Positions 32,765-45,200 of a stretch of 64,000 bases of DNA are shown here, one piece after another. Both the position numbers and the translations under genes were made by a program. Position 1 is the stretch's first letter; the number at the start of each line of letters is the position of its first letter. The stretch lies in contig OZ029927.1 of the NCBI GenBank assembly GCA_964023275.1, forward strand, positions 4,759,715 through 4,823,714, in the 5' to 3' direction. This stretch comes from Norana najaformis (Eukaryota > Annelida > Clitellata > Crassiclitellata > Hormogastridae). The notes under the pieces were generated by a model, which saw only the letters and a list, made by a program, of their open reading frames with translations, did not search any database and had not been told where the DNA came from.

Positions 32765-33230
32765 TGCCGAGAATAATAATAATAATAATGTAGAGATTAG
32801 AGTGCTGTAGTTCATAAGCAGTCGACGAGTCGAAAACAACGATTCAGAAGCACTTGGAGCAGAGGGAAACAGTTAGTCCAGGAAGGCATGCAAGGAAAGT
32901 TCGGTTTTTAAATGTTTCTTGAAAGTAGCGATGGATGTAGCGTTCCATATGACAGAAGGAAGATTGTTCCATATTCGAGGAGCTGCCGAAGTGAACGATT
33001 TTGATGAAGTTGAAGTATGACAGCGACAATGAACTAAGGTACGGTTACCAGAGGACCTTGAGATGTTTCATGAGGGCATGTGTATTTGAAGAAGATCAGT
33101 TAGATATGAGGGAGTATTCAGTGTTATGCAGTTGTAGATGATGCCTGACATCTTGTATATAATCCTTTCTTTAATCGGTAACCAGTGAAGTGATTTCAGG
33201 AGTGGTTTACACTGTTGTTCTGTTTAGGTT
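32765..33230 (-). mobile_element. CR1-like LINE 3' end with (ATT)n tail
   Basis: On the minus strand the ORF end reads WNATSIATFKKHLKTELSLH followed by AFLD and stop, typical of CR1/L2 C-termini. It is followed by an (ATT)n run (AATAATAAT on plus, 32774-32789). Confidence 0.65.
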
Positions 33231-33716
33231 TAGCCTTTGACACCTATCCATCAATGTTAATTGATTAATCACCTTCAGTGTAATGCATTTTATCCTTGTG
33301 GTGACAGCAACATACCTGAAACATAATGCTAGAGAATTCTTGTCTACCTATAGTTACTTCTAAAGGCCACTCCTGCCAGAATGCTCATGTCTGGCCCATA
33401 TGGGTCCAATAAAATGTTTATGGGCATGCTGGCAGGCAAGAAAGAATTGATGCATATTAGTGTTGTGGCTAGAGTGGTGTCTGTTGTGTCCAGACATTTC
33501 CTTAATTAAGGCATTCAGGAGGACATAAACCACGCACGAAACTTACATCAGCAATTGCCCACACACATACAGCCTTTCTTTGCATGCAAGCACTGGAACT
33601 GGAACCACATATCCAATGCTGCAGTTAATTTAAGCAGTGTTATATACTGCCAAATTCATAGTGTCACTTCTAGAATGCCTCTCTGCCAACAAGCTACCAT
33701 ATATTAGAGATTGAGT
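33231..33716. other. Intergenic, nothing recognised
   Basis: No ORF of note, no known repeat. Confidence 0.4.
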
Positions 33717-34090
33717 CACCTTGCTCCAATGACTAAATGATCACATGACCTTGCTCCAATGACTAAATGATCACATGACCTTGCTCCAATGACTAAATGA
33801 TCACATGACCTTGCTCCAATGACTAAATGATCACATGACCTTGCTCCAATGACTAAATGATCACATGACCTTGCTCCAATGACTAAGTGATCACAAGACC
33901 TTGCTCCAAAGAAGAAGTGATCACATGACCTTGCTCCAATGACTAATGATCACATCACCTTGTTCCAATGACTAATGATCACATCACCTTGCTCCAATGA
34001 CTAAATGATCACATCACCTTGGTCCAATGACTATGCAATCACATCACCTTACTCCAAAGACTAAGTGATCATATCACCTCACTCCAAGAG
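33717..34090 (+). repeat. 30-bp minisatellite with decaying right half
   Basis: About 12 units that include CCTTGCTCCAATGACTAAAT and GATCACATG. The first five or six units (33719-33890) are essentially identical; from about 33885 units carry substitutions and single-base deletions, and by 34080 the pattern fades. Confidence 0.95.
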
Positions 34091-34257
34091 ATGATCAAGA
34101 TATCTCAGCCTGATCTAAGGGACAAATGATTGTATTACCTGGCTGTAATGAGTAAATGATCAAGCTCCTTCATAGGACATCCATGGCATGCAGGGACATT
34201 TCCCAGATTCCGAAAACAACTGCACCCTGAGCATTCAGATGCAAACCACCGTACCCC

Positions 34258-35103
34258 AAATAAACACCACTGCATGCTTTAAAGTCCACCTCTTCAGTCT
34301 CATGTAATAAACACCACTGCATGCTTTAAAGTCCACCTCTTCAGTCTCATGTAATAAACACCACTGCATGCTTTAAAGTCCACCTCTTCAGTCTCATGTA
34401 ATAAACACCACTGCATGCTTTAAAGTCCACCTCTTCAGTCTCATGTAATAAACACCACTGCATGCTTTAAAGTCCACCTCTTCAGTCTCATGTAATAAAC
34501 ACCACTGCATGCTTTAAAGTCCACCTCTTCAGTCTCATGTAATAAACACCACTGCATGCTTTAAAGTCCACCTCTTCAGTCTCATGTAATAAACACCACT
34601 GCATGCTTTAAAGTCCACCTCTTCAGTCTCATGTAATAAACACCACTGCATGCTTTAAAGTCCACCTCTTCAGTCTCATGTAATAAACACCACTGCATGC
34701 TTTAAAGTCCACCTCTTCAGTCTCATGTAATAAACACCACTGCATGCTTTAAAGTCCACCTCTTCAGTCTCATGTAATAAACACCACTGCATGCTTTAAA
34801 GTCCACCTCTTCAGTCTCATGTAATAAACACCACTGCATGCTTTAAAGTCCACCTCTTCAGTCTCATGTAATAAACACCACTGCATGCTTTAAAGTCCAC
34901 CTCTTCAGTCTCATGTAATAAACACCACTGCATGCTTTAAAGTCCACCTCTTCAGTCTCATGTAATAAACACCACTGCATGCTTTAAAGTCCACCTCTTC
35001 AGTCTCATGTAATAAACACCACTGCATGCTTTAAAGTCCACCTCTTCAGTCTCATGTAATAAACACCACTGCATGCTTTAAAGTCCACCTCTTCGGTCTC
35101 ATG
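34258..35103 (+). repeat. 47-bp minisatellite, ~18 near-identical units
   Basis: From the first unit end (34304) to the last (35103) is 799 bp, exactly 17 x 47. Units contain ACCACTGCATGCTTTAAAG and CCACCTCTTCAGTCTCATG. I found only one changed base, in the last unit (CTTCGG for CTTCAG). Confidence 0.97.
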
Positions 35104-37824
35104 TCTTAATTCTTCTATTTTATAAGACTTCACTGATATCCTGCCTTTGGCCAAATACCGATCACCACAATTTCCCCTTGTCTGTCCTCTCCTCAGCTTC
35201 ATCCATGTCTAGATTATTTGTTCCAATCTGTACAAAAATTGTACCATCCAGTTCAACTTCCCTCTTAATTTCCGAGAGCAGTTGCTTTGTTCTTAGATAG
35301 TATTATCTCCTGCGCTGAATATCTACTGATTCTTATTAATTTGTCTTATTAGGGAATCTCCCACCAACATCACCACCTCCTTCCTTCTATAAGATATACC
35401 ACCACCTCATTCCTTCTGTTGGATACACCTCTGACCACCTTCTGCTTCTTCTGTTGCTCCAATTGACTTAATACAAAAGGTGCTATATAAATACACATAC
35501 ACATTCTGCTGTTCATGCTATGTGCTGCAGCCAGAGACCATTAGATGGAGGCATGTGTTGCTAAAGAAGCCAGTACCTCATCATATTGGACTCCACACTT
35601 AATACCACTTGTATTTCAGAAAAACCAGGCTAGCAAGTGGCGCGGCATTCAAGTCTATTTACACTGCAGCAACGGTCCAGAACAAAGGAGCAGCCACAAG
35701 AAAGGACCGTTAATGCAATAAACCGATACAAGCCTGCAAAGCACAAAGCCCTGCCTGCCTGCCTGCCTGCCCGCCCGCCCGCCTGCCCGCCCGCCTGCCT
35801 GCAAGACTTGGGAAATTTAGCCACCAGTCCCAATATTTGCTTTCTGTCTGTGTTTTCACCACAGCTACAGGCTCTGGTTTCCGGTTGTCTAGAGCAGGGT
35901 CACTGACCACCTGAACGCAATGAACACTGTTCAATCCAGTGTCCAAGGTTTGACAGCTAATGCAGACATTATTAACCTGTCAACCTGCAAGAAAAAGTTG
36001 TTCAGCTGCTGGATTAAACTGAACCCTAGGGATTCTCAAGTTTAACTGAATACCACCCAATCACATGCAAACAAGTTATGCAAATTAATGAATAGCATAA
36101 TAATGGCAGCATGAAACATTGGACATAATTGGTAGATTCCATGATTTGGAGATGCTGAAAACCATGCCAATAATAAGCAAGTAATACAGATTCTGTGTAT
36201 TGACTCTGCAGCAGCTAGAAAGAATACAGCCTCATTACAATGTTGAAGATAAAATTCCAGTCACATGCAGTGCAATAATTTGAGAGGGCAAAAGCTAACC
36301 TTTATCAGCTGTCTGCTTGTGTTAAAATTAGATAAATTCGCTCAAAAGTCACTTGATAAACAAACCCCAAAGAATCTGAATGCAGACATAAAACATGTTC
36401 AGACTGACAAGAGGTGGGAACAAGTTTCGTTCAGATGAAGATGACCAGACGAACTCTTCAAACTGGAAAACATGGATAAGGGGGGTATCAAGACACTTGG
36501 TCATGGAAGCAGTGCCATCTGTCACTCTATTTTACTTCAATCGCTTTCCTTAAAAAGTGCTGCCTTAGTTTTTTTATTGTAACAGCTCAACTCGGGCAGC
36601 ATTACGTCTGATAAAAATAAGAGTAACTTAAACTATCAGAGTCCATCTCTGAGCTAAACAAAACCAAAGGTCTGTTCCAAATGGGTCAAAAACCACAAAT
36701 TCATTCCTAGCGCAAGCTTCCTTCATATGTAATAAATAATTCCCATTGTTTTCTCTCTGTAATCATCTCTTGCAACATTCAGCCACCTGTGTTGCAATTT
36801 ATTTGTGAAAAGCTGATCTCAGTATCTGATCGGAAAAGTTTAAAAGACCACTAATGTTTCTTCTGCATCAAAATGAATTTTGGCAGTCGAAAACAAAATT
36901 CAGTTATGTCCACAATACAAGTGATAGTCTTTCACTGGGAAAAAGACAACTGAAATTATGTGTTGATCAAGAGCAGTTAAATGTAGTGCCAACATCTCTC
37001 TGAGTACATAATGTTACACAAAAAAGTCCTTGTGAAGGAAGCTCTAGGGCATAATGGTGAGGCTTTGGGGCTTTAACCCTTCCTCACTTTATGCACATAT
37101 AGTCCATACGATAGGTGCAAATTCTTTTAAGAAACTTTTTGCAGAAGTCATTCCTTTATGTCTTTCTGGGCAATTTTTGCATCTTTGTTATTGCGTCACG
37201 TCCTTAGAGACTAAGTGGAAATTCCTCAACTATTTCCACTTGTTCTCATCATTGGCAGCACAATAAGGCACAGTGAAAAGCAATCATGTCTTATAGTACA
37301 GAAATTCAGTGATAGGCGAATACTTGCATTCAGATCAACTGCTAATACTTCAAATAACACATCTAGAGCATTTAGAATCATGATCACATTAGGGCTACAT
37401 TCGCATGTTGGGAAATCAAGATAAGAACAATTTAAGGCAGACGATGCTCCAGCAGAAAAGCCTTAAATTTATGAAGTATCTCCTTTAAGTACTGTAACAT
37501 AGCCTTAAAATACTTAAAAGACAACTATTACATATACTACAGCATCCTGGGATCAGATTTAGTTTGCAGTTCAAGGTCCATATGGAGACTGTGCTAGCTT
37601 TGTGGGCTCTGTACCTCTGGGCTTCCTTTACTACAGGCAGTTGAAACTGATGTAATTTAACATATGTAAGGTTCAAGCACCCTGTCCAGCGGTTGGATAG
37701 CTGTAGCCATGATGGACCTTCAGCAGAAATATCAACCGCCATGCCTCTGAGAAATAAAGCTACTGTCAAAACAGGCAGGTAACTATTACCCTACCTTACC
37801 TTATAAGAAGTTCTGAACATCAGC
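35104..37824. other. Intergenic, no gene recognised
   Basis: Only a simple repeat (35742-35803) and weak ORFs. The segment 35340-35460 is rich in CCACCA/CCTTC motifs. Confidence 0.4.
35742..35803 (+). repeat. (CCTG)n/(CCCG)n tetranucleotide array
   Basis: CCTG units alternate with CCCG units. The GC-rich array stands out from the AT-rich flanks. Confidence 0.92.
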
Positions 37825-38060
37825 AATTGTAATTGTAGTCATAATCCTGAGGTTTCTACAGCACCCAACAAAAGTCACATCAAGGGGACCAGCTTATTTA
37901 TAAGCGCTCAGTCAAAACAAAATCGATAGGCAAAAGTGTTCAGTTCCAGGTCAAGATCCAAAAGTCAGGCAGAGAGACAGCGTGGCAGCTACGGTGAGTG
38001 AAGTTTGGGATTGGAGCGGAAAGAGAGAAAAGAGGGAGAAGGGGAGTCCGGATAGGATCA
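37825..38060 (-). repeat. Dispersed repeat family T, copy 4
   Basis: Near-collinear with 6976-7205 over its whole length, from a GTAATTGTAGTCATAATC tail at the left to GGATAGGATC at the right. Confidence 0.8.
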
Positions 38061-38960
38061 GTGAAAGAGGAGTGTTTTCAGTTTTGAGTGAAAAGCAAAA
38101 TCACATGAAGTCAAATTCACAACAAATATCAAGTGTTAAGAATATTAGCTTCATAAAAACATAGAAACCCTTTCAAGAAAAATTTCCAGATTAACACTTG
38201 GCTCAGAACTAAAACATCTGGATGCCAATGGCTTCCACTGTATCCACAGTTATTCAGTTGCAGCACTGTCTTAGTGGCACTTTAGACAAATGACTGATCG
38301 CTCTCAGGACCGTAGATCAGACAACTTGTTTATCAATACAATAAATACGATACAACACAACTGAAACTCGATAATACCTCTGACAAAGTTTAGGAGCGTA
38401 CAATACATAAATCCCCACACTCTACCACATTTCACCTCAGCCTGGCAGATTATTTGATTTCATGAAAGAGATAGGTGAGTATGGAAGGCCTACTTTGCTA
38501 CATTCAAAAGCAAGTCTTTCATTAGCAGTAAAAGAAATCCCTAGAGCAGCAAAGACCAGCACCCAAATGCACAAATGACATCGCAAAGCTGCAGAAATAT
38601 GGCCGGACTATAGATGCTTTGGTTTTGGCATTAATACCTGGTGCATTGCAGTTACAATGGAGAAAATGCTGCCATGCTGCATAATCAATTGAAGCGACAC
38701 TGTACAGACGCAATCAGAAAAACAAGATCGTGTTAATGTTATGGCACGTTGTTGTGAGTCTTCAATATTCAATTTATCTCAACCACGTATGCCAACACAA
38801 TCAGTTGCATCAGCCAGTTCCAAATGTAGCAGCAAATCTCCAGCAGCACAATGACTATGACAACAAATACTGCACAATGCAGATGGTTTATGCCAAAATA
38901 ACATGAAGTAACATAAAATATTATTACACCCTCACAGAGTTTACCATCATTTGTGTACAT
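38061..38960. other. Intergenic, nothing recognised
   Basis: No ORF over 63 codons and no recognised repeat. Confidence 0.4.
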
Positions 38961-39008
38961 GTAATATATATATATATATATATGTACGTATGTATGTATG
39001 TATATGTA
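38961..39008 (+). repeat. (TA)n and (TATG)n microsatellite
   Basis: A TA run followed by TATG units. Confidence 0.9.
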
Positions 39009-39394
39009 CACATAATAAACCAGTTCATATAAAAGTGCACATGCAAGTATATCTGTGACTCTGGGTTAAATGCACATACAGTGTTTATCTGTGACCATAT
39101 GCAAAATTGAAACCTTTAGATGATAAAGAAACTATGATCCAACGTTCCAGACAATATCCATTGTTAGTCATTTACTCAACTACAATCACCACTGGTCCCT
39201 GCAACGATATTCATGTCAAAAAGTATGCTTTTTCACACAGACACAATCAGTCTTTTAAGAAACTAAGAAAACTGCATTAAAGTTCAGTATCTTATGTTCT
39301 AATGTACATTTGTGACAAGTGAAAGATTTACAGTATACAGAGCATTTAACATGGCAACCTTATGATTGTCATAGGTATGAATGACTGAAAACAC

Positions 39395-39400
39395 TTTATT
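39395..39400 (-). promoter_or_regulatory. Possible poly(A) signal of the GPCR gene
   Basis: AATAAA on the minus strand, about 380 bp downstream of the stop codon. The intervening 39401-39780 would be the 3' UTR; no other feature is seen there. Confidence 0.35.
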
Positions 39401-39780
39401 CATTTTAAAACCAACATAATAATCTAAAATGACAACTGGATTGTGAAGTAAAATTAAAACGTGTTAGTTCAATAAAAAGAAGTAATGTTAATAAATGCAA
39501 ATAATTTGACAAAACTGAATATTCCAAAATGGTCAAAGGTCACCTGCTGTCAAATATGGTATCTGAGAAAGCATCACGAGCCTATTACTGCCATTGTGGG
39601 TGCTATATTATTTTTAAAAAACTGTGCAATTTGGTATTCATTAGACTTGATCACCTCATAACCATTTTTTAGAAACGTTCTGTGCTCTGTTGAGGTCCTT
39701 CTCCTTTTGACATCTCTAGTTTGACGATTTCCAGTACACGTATTCTTTGCACAGAATAGCGGTTACTTAGAAGAATAATC

Positions 39781-40866
39781 TCACTGTCCTGAAACTGGTG
39801 GGCTAACGATGACGAGGTCCAATTGCAGAGCTGTACTGGTGTTTCTATTTGCCTTTGAAAGGAGAATTCTGTGAGAGCAAAAGCATCGTTTAGTCATTGA
39901 CGTAACATCTTCTCGGAACCTTGTAAGCACAACAAAGCAAATGATGGGCAATGAGACTGGATATATCCGGGAAATCAGGTGCAGTGCAAAGAAAGATCTG
40001 GATGGATAATGAAAGAATTGAAATTCAGTCAGCATGTATATCAGATAAAATGGTGACCTGAGGATGAAGAGAGCAGCTGCACAGAACAGTGACACTTTGG
40101 CCAGCTCTTGTGTGTCACCATCGCTGTCATCATCTTCATTGATCTCAGTAAACGAAAATCCAGAATTTCTGCTTCTCATACAGATGACCATCAGCGACAG
40201 AATTGGAACCAAGATCAACGTTGGAAGGAAATTCGCAAGAAACTCAGATAACAATTTCAAGAGCTTGACTTCTGTGTCAAGTATTTCTGTAGCATAGCAG
40301 AGTCTTTCATTTCCAAAGTAGTGAAGACTCGTGATCGTAAAAAGCCACAAATTAACCAGAACTGATCCCATTAGAAGTAACACAAGAACAACTTGAGTTC
40401 CAAACAGTGTACAGTACTTGGCAGCTAAGTTTGTGCAGCCACATCTTGTGGACCGAAGGCAACGCAGATAGACGTTGAATAACAGGCCAACCATCAGCCA
40501 ACCATCTGACTGAATCACACGAGTCAGTAATGCCCAGAACTTGCACAAAATGTCAACGGTATTTGCAACGTAGTATGAATGGTTGAGTAGATACAGCCAC
40601 CTGGAACCGCAGATGGCAACTAGCCAGACAATGTTACTGAAGAGAATTGCTGCCAGATAAAGGTAGCCTTCATGCCGAAGCCACAAATGATGTCGTATCA
40701 GAAAAACAAACGCCAGCACATTGCAAAACACTCCCACAATGATTAGAACTGGAAGAAAACACTTTTCAAACAGACTCCTGATTTCGTGTTCACTAAGTTC
40801 CTCCAAAATGTCAAATATTTCATACTGTTCCTCATCAAACAAATCCAAAGTCACATTCTCATGCAT
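39781..40866 (-). CDS. Divergent rhodopsin-like G protein-coupled receptor, single exon
   Basis: 361 residues with seven hydrophobic segments: about 37-59, 69-89, 108-131, 153-178, 206-230, 256-280 and 291-315. The extracellular N-terminus is acidic with one glycosylation motif (N4-V-T). Asn49 in GVFCNVLAFVF fits the TM1 Asn. Cys108 (before TM3) and Cys190 (second extracellular loop, ERLCYAT) fit the conserved disulfide. Class motifs are eroded: LAAILFS in TM2 lacks the Asp, NVYLRC replaces DRY, and SLPIICF replaces NPxxY. TM6 keeps a Pro (LRSPFY), and RFREDV plus a Cys-rich CFC start the cytoplasmic tail. The third intracellular loop holds an acidic run (EINEDDDSDGD). The closest general type is an invertebrate peptide or orphan receptor; the ligand cannot be told. 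It is an intact ORF with a clear ATG, so probably functional. Confidence 0.78.
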   Translation of the reverse strand: MHENVTLDLFDEEQYEIFDILEELSEHEIRSLFEKCFLPVLIIVGVFCNVLAFVFLIRHHLWLRHEGYLYLAAILFSNIVWLVAICGSRWLYLLNHSYYVANTVDILCKFWALLTRVIQSDGWLMVGLLFNVYLRCLRSTRCGCTNLAAKYCTLFGTQVVLVLLLMGSVLVNLWLFTITSLHYFGNERLCYATEILDTEVKLLKLLSEFLANFLPTLILVPILSLMVICMRSRNSGFSFTEINEDDDSDGDTQELAKVSLFCAAALFILRSPFYLIYMLTEFQFFHYPSRSFFALHLISRIYPVSLPIICFVVLTRFREDVTSMTKRCFCSHRILLSKANRNTSTALQLDLVIVSPPVSGQ

Positions 40867-42029
40867 TGTTCTGCCTCGGTGCTTTGATTTTCACAATACT
40901 TTCAATATAACATCAACACTGTCACCTACATGACCAAAATGGTGAAGAAATTTTAAACTACTCGTTTGAAACACTTTGTACGAGTGTTCATACTGCAACA
41001 AATAAGCACGAGTTGTACTGCTGCTAATGCTTAAACCAGTAAAATACGCAGGAATTTAAACAACCCTGCCAACTGCAACATCAAGGTCTCTCTGGTCACT
41101 AGATCACTCAGTCTCTGGTGATGTTCCATGACTTTAAATAGGTGCTAAGAATATCACAAAAGCTCTGAACTGGTGTGCTGCACATTTTCACAAGAGGCCT
41201 TGGAGCAGAGGTTGTCCAATGTATACAACTATTGCACTGCACGTATATGTATACAGGATATGGATGCTATTCTTCAGATGGCTAAATATATACATGAATA
41301 TCCACATATTGGTATACATGTATAAAGTATAAGCACACACCAAGTGAAATAAGGTAAAGTCCAGATAAACTGACAAGAAGCAGATACCAACATTTTAAAG
41401 TATTTCTTCCATCCTTAATCCTCTGCATAACGTGTGTGTGTGTATGCGTGAGTGAGCATGAGTGCACGCATCCATGCCTACTGCGTTCTATGTGCTGCCT
41501 GTGATAACAGGGTCATATCAGATCCCATTCATATCAGAAAATGGCACAAATCCGCTTAAGTCCAAACTGAACTTATGAAATTAATAATCATGGACAGTAA
41601 AACAGTGAACTATGCATGAAACTCATCTTCACATTCATCAGTTTCTGATACCAGTCATTTGGCATCAGAACACCTGACCATGTAATATAAGGCTAGGCAT
41701 GGTACGTAATCAATGACAAAGCAAGATAAGATAAGATAATAACCCATTTACTGCATGCCCTTAATAATAAAGGTCCTCAGAGGCATGTACTAGAGTTGCA
41801 CTAAGATCACTTTTACTGAAATAATCCAAACAATAAACCAGTTCAATATCCGGACTAGTTTTCCTAGGGCTTCCATAAAAAGAAGAAGAGGAGTCCCTTA
41901 AGCCCTAATGCACCCATGTGTTTCCAGAAAACTCAAAGTAGAAGTTACTAACCATGACAAAAAATCCCATTAATAGTACATCTCAGGAAGAAAGACAGAA
42001 CCATATTCAAGTGTCTATCAATCACCTAA
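40867..42029. other. 5' flank of the GPCR gene and intergenic spacer
   Basis: Contains a GT-rich run near 41431-41446 and AT-rich sequence. No coding exon recognised. Confidence 0.35.
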
Positions 42030-42215
42030 ATCTGAACACCATCCCAAGACCACCATCACCAATGATGTCCACCATAGCACCATGTTGTTTCCCCAGCCTG
42101 ACCCTCCGGATTTTGACCTGACACCGAAACTGGCCAAACAACCTGGCTCTTGCAGACTTGATTTTGATATAGCCCCACTGAATAAGCTGGTCTCCCTGAT
42201 GCAGTTTTTGTGTGG
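42030..42215 (-). repeat. Dispersed repeat family T, copy 5 (opposite orientation)
   Basis: Read on the minus strand, GGAGACCAGCTTATTCAG, a GGTCAAAATCC segment, GGGTCAGGCTGGGG and GGTGATGGTGG follow the order of the plus-strand copies at 6976 and 37825. The window is open for 79 codons and mimics an exon. Confidence 0.5.
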
Positions 42216-45200
42216 CATTTAAAAATTTAAGATAAGTTTCATTAACATTTGCAACCAACTGAGATGACTTTGACTGGGAAAGAATGGGTACTCACTCTGA
42301 TATTCATGGCATTCAGTGAATCCCTGTAACGCCATGACTTCTGAAAAGTAATCAGTGCCATTCCTCTGATCACGTACCAGCAATCAACTAGAACCAGTTT
42401 CCATCAGATGTGCTGATGAGGCGCCTCTGTTAATGGACATTTCCCCAGATTTTATGTTCAACTCACACAACACAAACTCTGTGCTTTGGAATGCTTGTAA
42501 ATCCCAATGGAAGCCTGTAATGTCCACTTAAAGCGTGGAAGCCAAAGCCTTGCGTACACCTTTCTTAATTAAACGGTTTCTGGAAGGTTCAGTTGCACAC
42601 TGCAGCCACCAAGTGACATCACTAGCAACCAACCCATCAAAAAATACATGAGCAGTCTGAACATTATTATAAGGCCTAGTCTCACAAGCCAGCAGATAAG
42701 TAAGCCTTCAAATGGCTTGAGGAAGCTGAAAAAGCAGACAGTATGTCACGAAATTTCAGTTACAACTGATCAGTGCATGGCAAATAATTCACATGCAATC
42801 AGCCTCTGTGCGATCACTTGAAATTACATGACATTACATCTCCTTATGCTATTTGTAAATTCCATACTCTTCAATGATGTAGCAAATGTATAAAATGCGA
42901 AGTCATATCGGTCATTCACATAGCGTCATCTTTCAGTCTCTCCAAAGTGATTACCTGATAACAATAAGCCAGAATGTAACTGCAGAAAATGACCAGAACA
43001 GATATACCTTATAACTGGCATCATCCAATTGGGTTTTTTCAGTCGCTGAAACATTCTCTGGAAAACACAGATTCAAAAAAAGTTTGTTATCAGCCAATTA
43101 TCACTACATCTTGTCAGAATACGAGTAGCGGCAGTACTGCCTGCTCAACACATTTAGGGATGAATTACTAGAAAAGAGACAGTCAACTGAGTGACAATCT
43201 GAGCAGAGATGATGACGCTTAAATAAGACGACTACAGTCCAGAAGAACACCCAAATGACGAACAAAATGTTCACATACTGAACTGAAGACTTTTCTGGCC
43301 AAAAGGCAGGTCGCACAATGTCAGGAATTGACAACCTTCCACATTTCTCCTTGAATGTCTAGAGCTACAGTTTAGTGAGATACAATCACGTGGTGCATTT
43401 TACGAGCTACTTCTAGACTAAGGCACAGCAAGAATTTCTTAAAGGCATGTTTCACCCCCTACTCATAATCTACTTAGAGTAGAGGAGACAAGATCAACAA
43501 TTTTTCCAGACAACTTTTGCAAGCAGTTACACAGACACTACTACATCAAGTAATAATAAGAATAAATCCGTTCCAGAGGCAAAAGCAGTGAAGCCTCCCA
43601 CCTCCAAAAGCACCCTAGGGCTCCGAATTAATTAGAATCTTCCGGGGCACTCTCATTCACCCATGGCAACATCACTGCAGTGGACCACAGTGACATCAGC
43701 TGCAGACAGATAGATCATCTGAATGTAGATGCTTTATTATAGCTACTATAGTGAATCAAATGAATGCCATTTGCAAATGTGTAACAGACAAATTCAATTA
43801 GAAGAATTCGCGTGAAACTGATTGAGATGAAACCACGATAATGACACAAGACGATGTTCGGCAATTCTGTGAATGAATAAACCTCTGCAAAAGAAGCTGA
43901 TGAGAGATTGAGGATCGATGACCGTCAACTGCAGTCTCCTCCATCTTAAGAAAAGCATAATCGTTTTTGCAAAATAGAGAAGGAAGGTATTTCTTGATGA
44001 TTCCATCCTAAGGCTGACTCAGTCACTCTGAAATAACTGGCACTACATTCTTGTAAAAGCAGGCTCATTTTCTGCACAATTTTTTAATAGTACCTCACAT
44101 TCAGGGGAATGAATTAATGCCTCAAAAATAAATAATAAATTCTAAGAACACTTACAGGGAAGATACTTTGAATAAAAGTATGCAAGATATCAAATGCACT
44201 GCTGTGCTGTTTGCTGCAAAGAAGGGCAGAACCTCATAAGGAGATCCTTAGCATTTAATTCTACAAGCGGACAGCACAGGTGGATGATCTTTGAAAATCC
44301 AGTAGCAGGGAGGGAAGGTAAAGCCAACCACAAGCATTTCAGCCAATTGAGCAGTACTGGCCCTAGTTGAACCTCTAGCTTATTCGTGATCCATGCTGCT
44401 AAAGGACCTTGGAGAATCAGGCATCAACTTTTAACCTGTAAGCGTCAACAGCCTGAGCAATAAATCATAAATGACCTGCAGTGGAAGGGGAGGCTATGAA
44501 TAGAGCATGATTGCAATCCCCCAAAGAACAAGAGACAACAGACCTATCCTATTTCACGGCACTACATCCAGTTATTAAACGCTCCTTTGAAGGACAATTG
44601 GCAACATCTGCCAACAAAATGCAATGCATGCTAAGCTCCCACAAACCTTGCATGCCTAGAATACTAACGTCAAGGTAATGGTACACTTATTATGAACTTC
44701 ATCAACTATAGTTCTCAAAGGCAGAGTCATGGTGTTGAAGGATATTCTGGCTGAGGCACAGGCAGGACAACAGCCAGAGTTGCATTAATATAACCCTCTT
44801 CCCCAAAGGACCAAAAGCAGCACTTCTGGCACAGTTGATGCTGTTTGTTAGCAGCATAAAGCTGTCATAAAGTGACTGAGAGATTAAGTCTGTCTAACAC
44901 AAGATATAAGCTCATTCTGAAGTTTTATTGGGGTTCAAATGCAATTCGTCCACTGATTCCTAGTTAAGCACTGTTACGTGATGCACTGGGAAACTTCAGC
45001 TATAACTGCAACTGCTTCACCAGCTTCTCTGCATCTGTAACCAGCTCGAAGAAGCCCCTGTTAAGTCGTCAGGTTGATAGTTGTACAGAAAGACATATAT
45101 TGTCATGAACTGCTGATCCTTCTAGTGCATTACTTTATGGATCTTGGTGCATTTTGTTGGTCTAATCTAATCTAATCTGAAAACTTCTACAGGGTATGAA

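Noticed and set aside
33717-35103. CRISPR-like array
   Set aside because: Units are head-to-tail with no unique spacers, in an animal genome; they are minisatellites.
42022-42273. Exon-like minus-strand ORF with a good acceptor (CTTTCCCAG) and donor
   Set aside because: The sequence follows repeat family T, so the ORF and splice-like signals are probably accidental.
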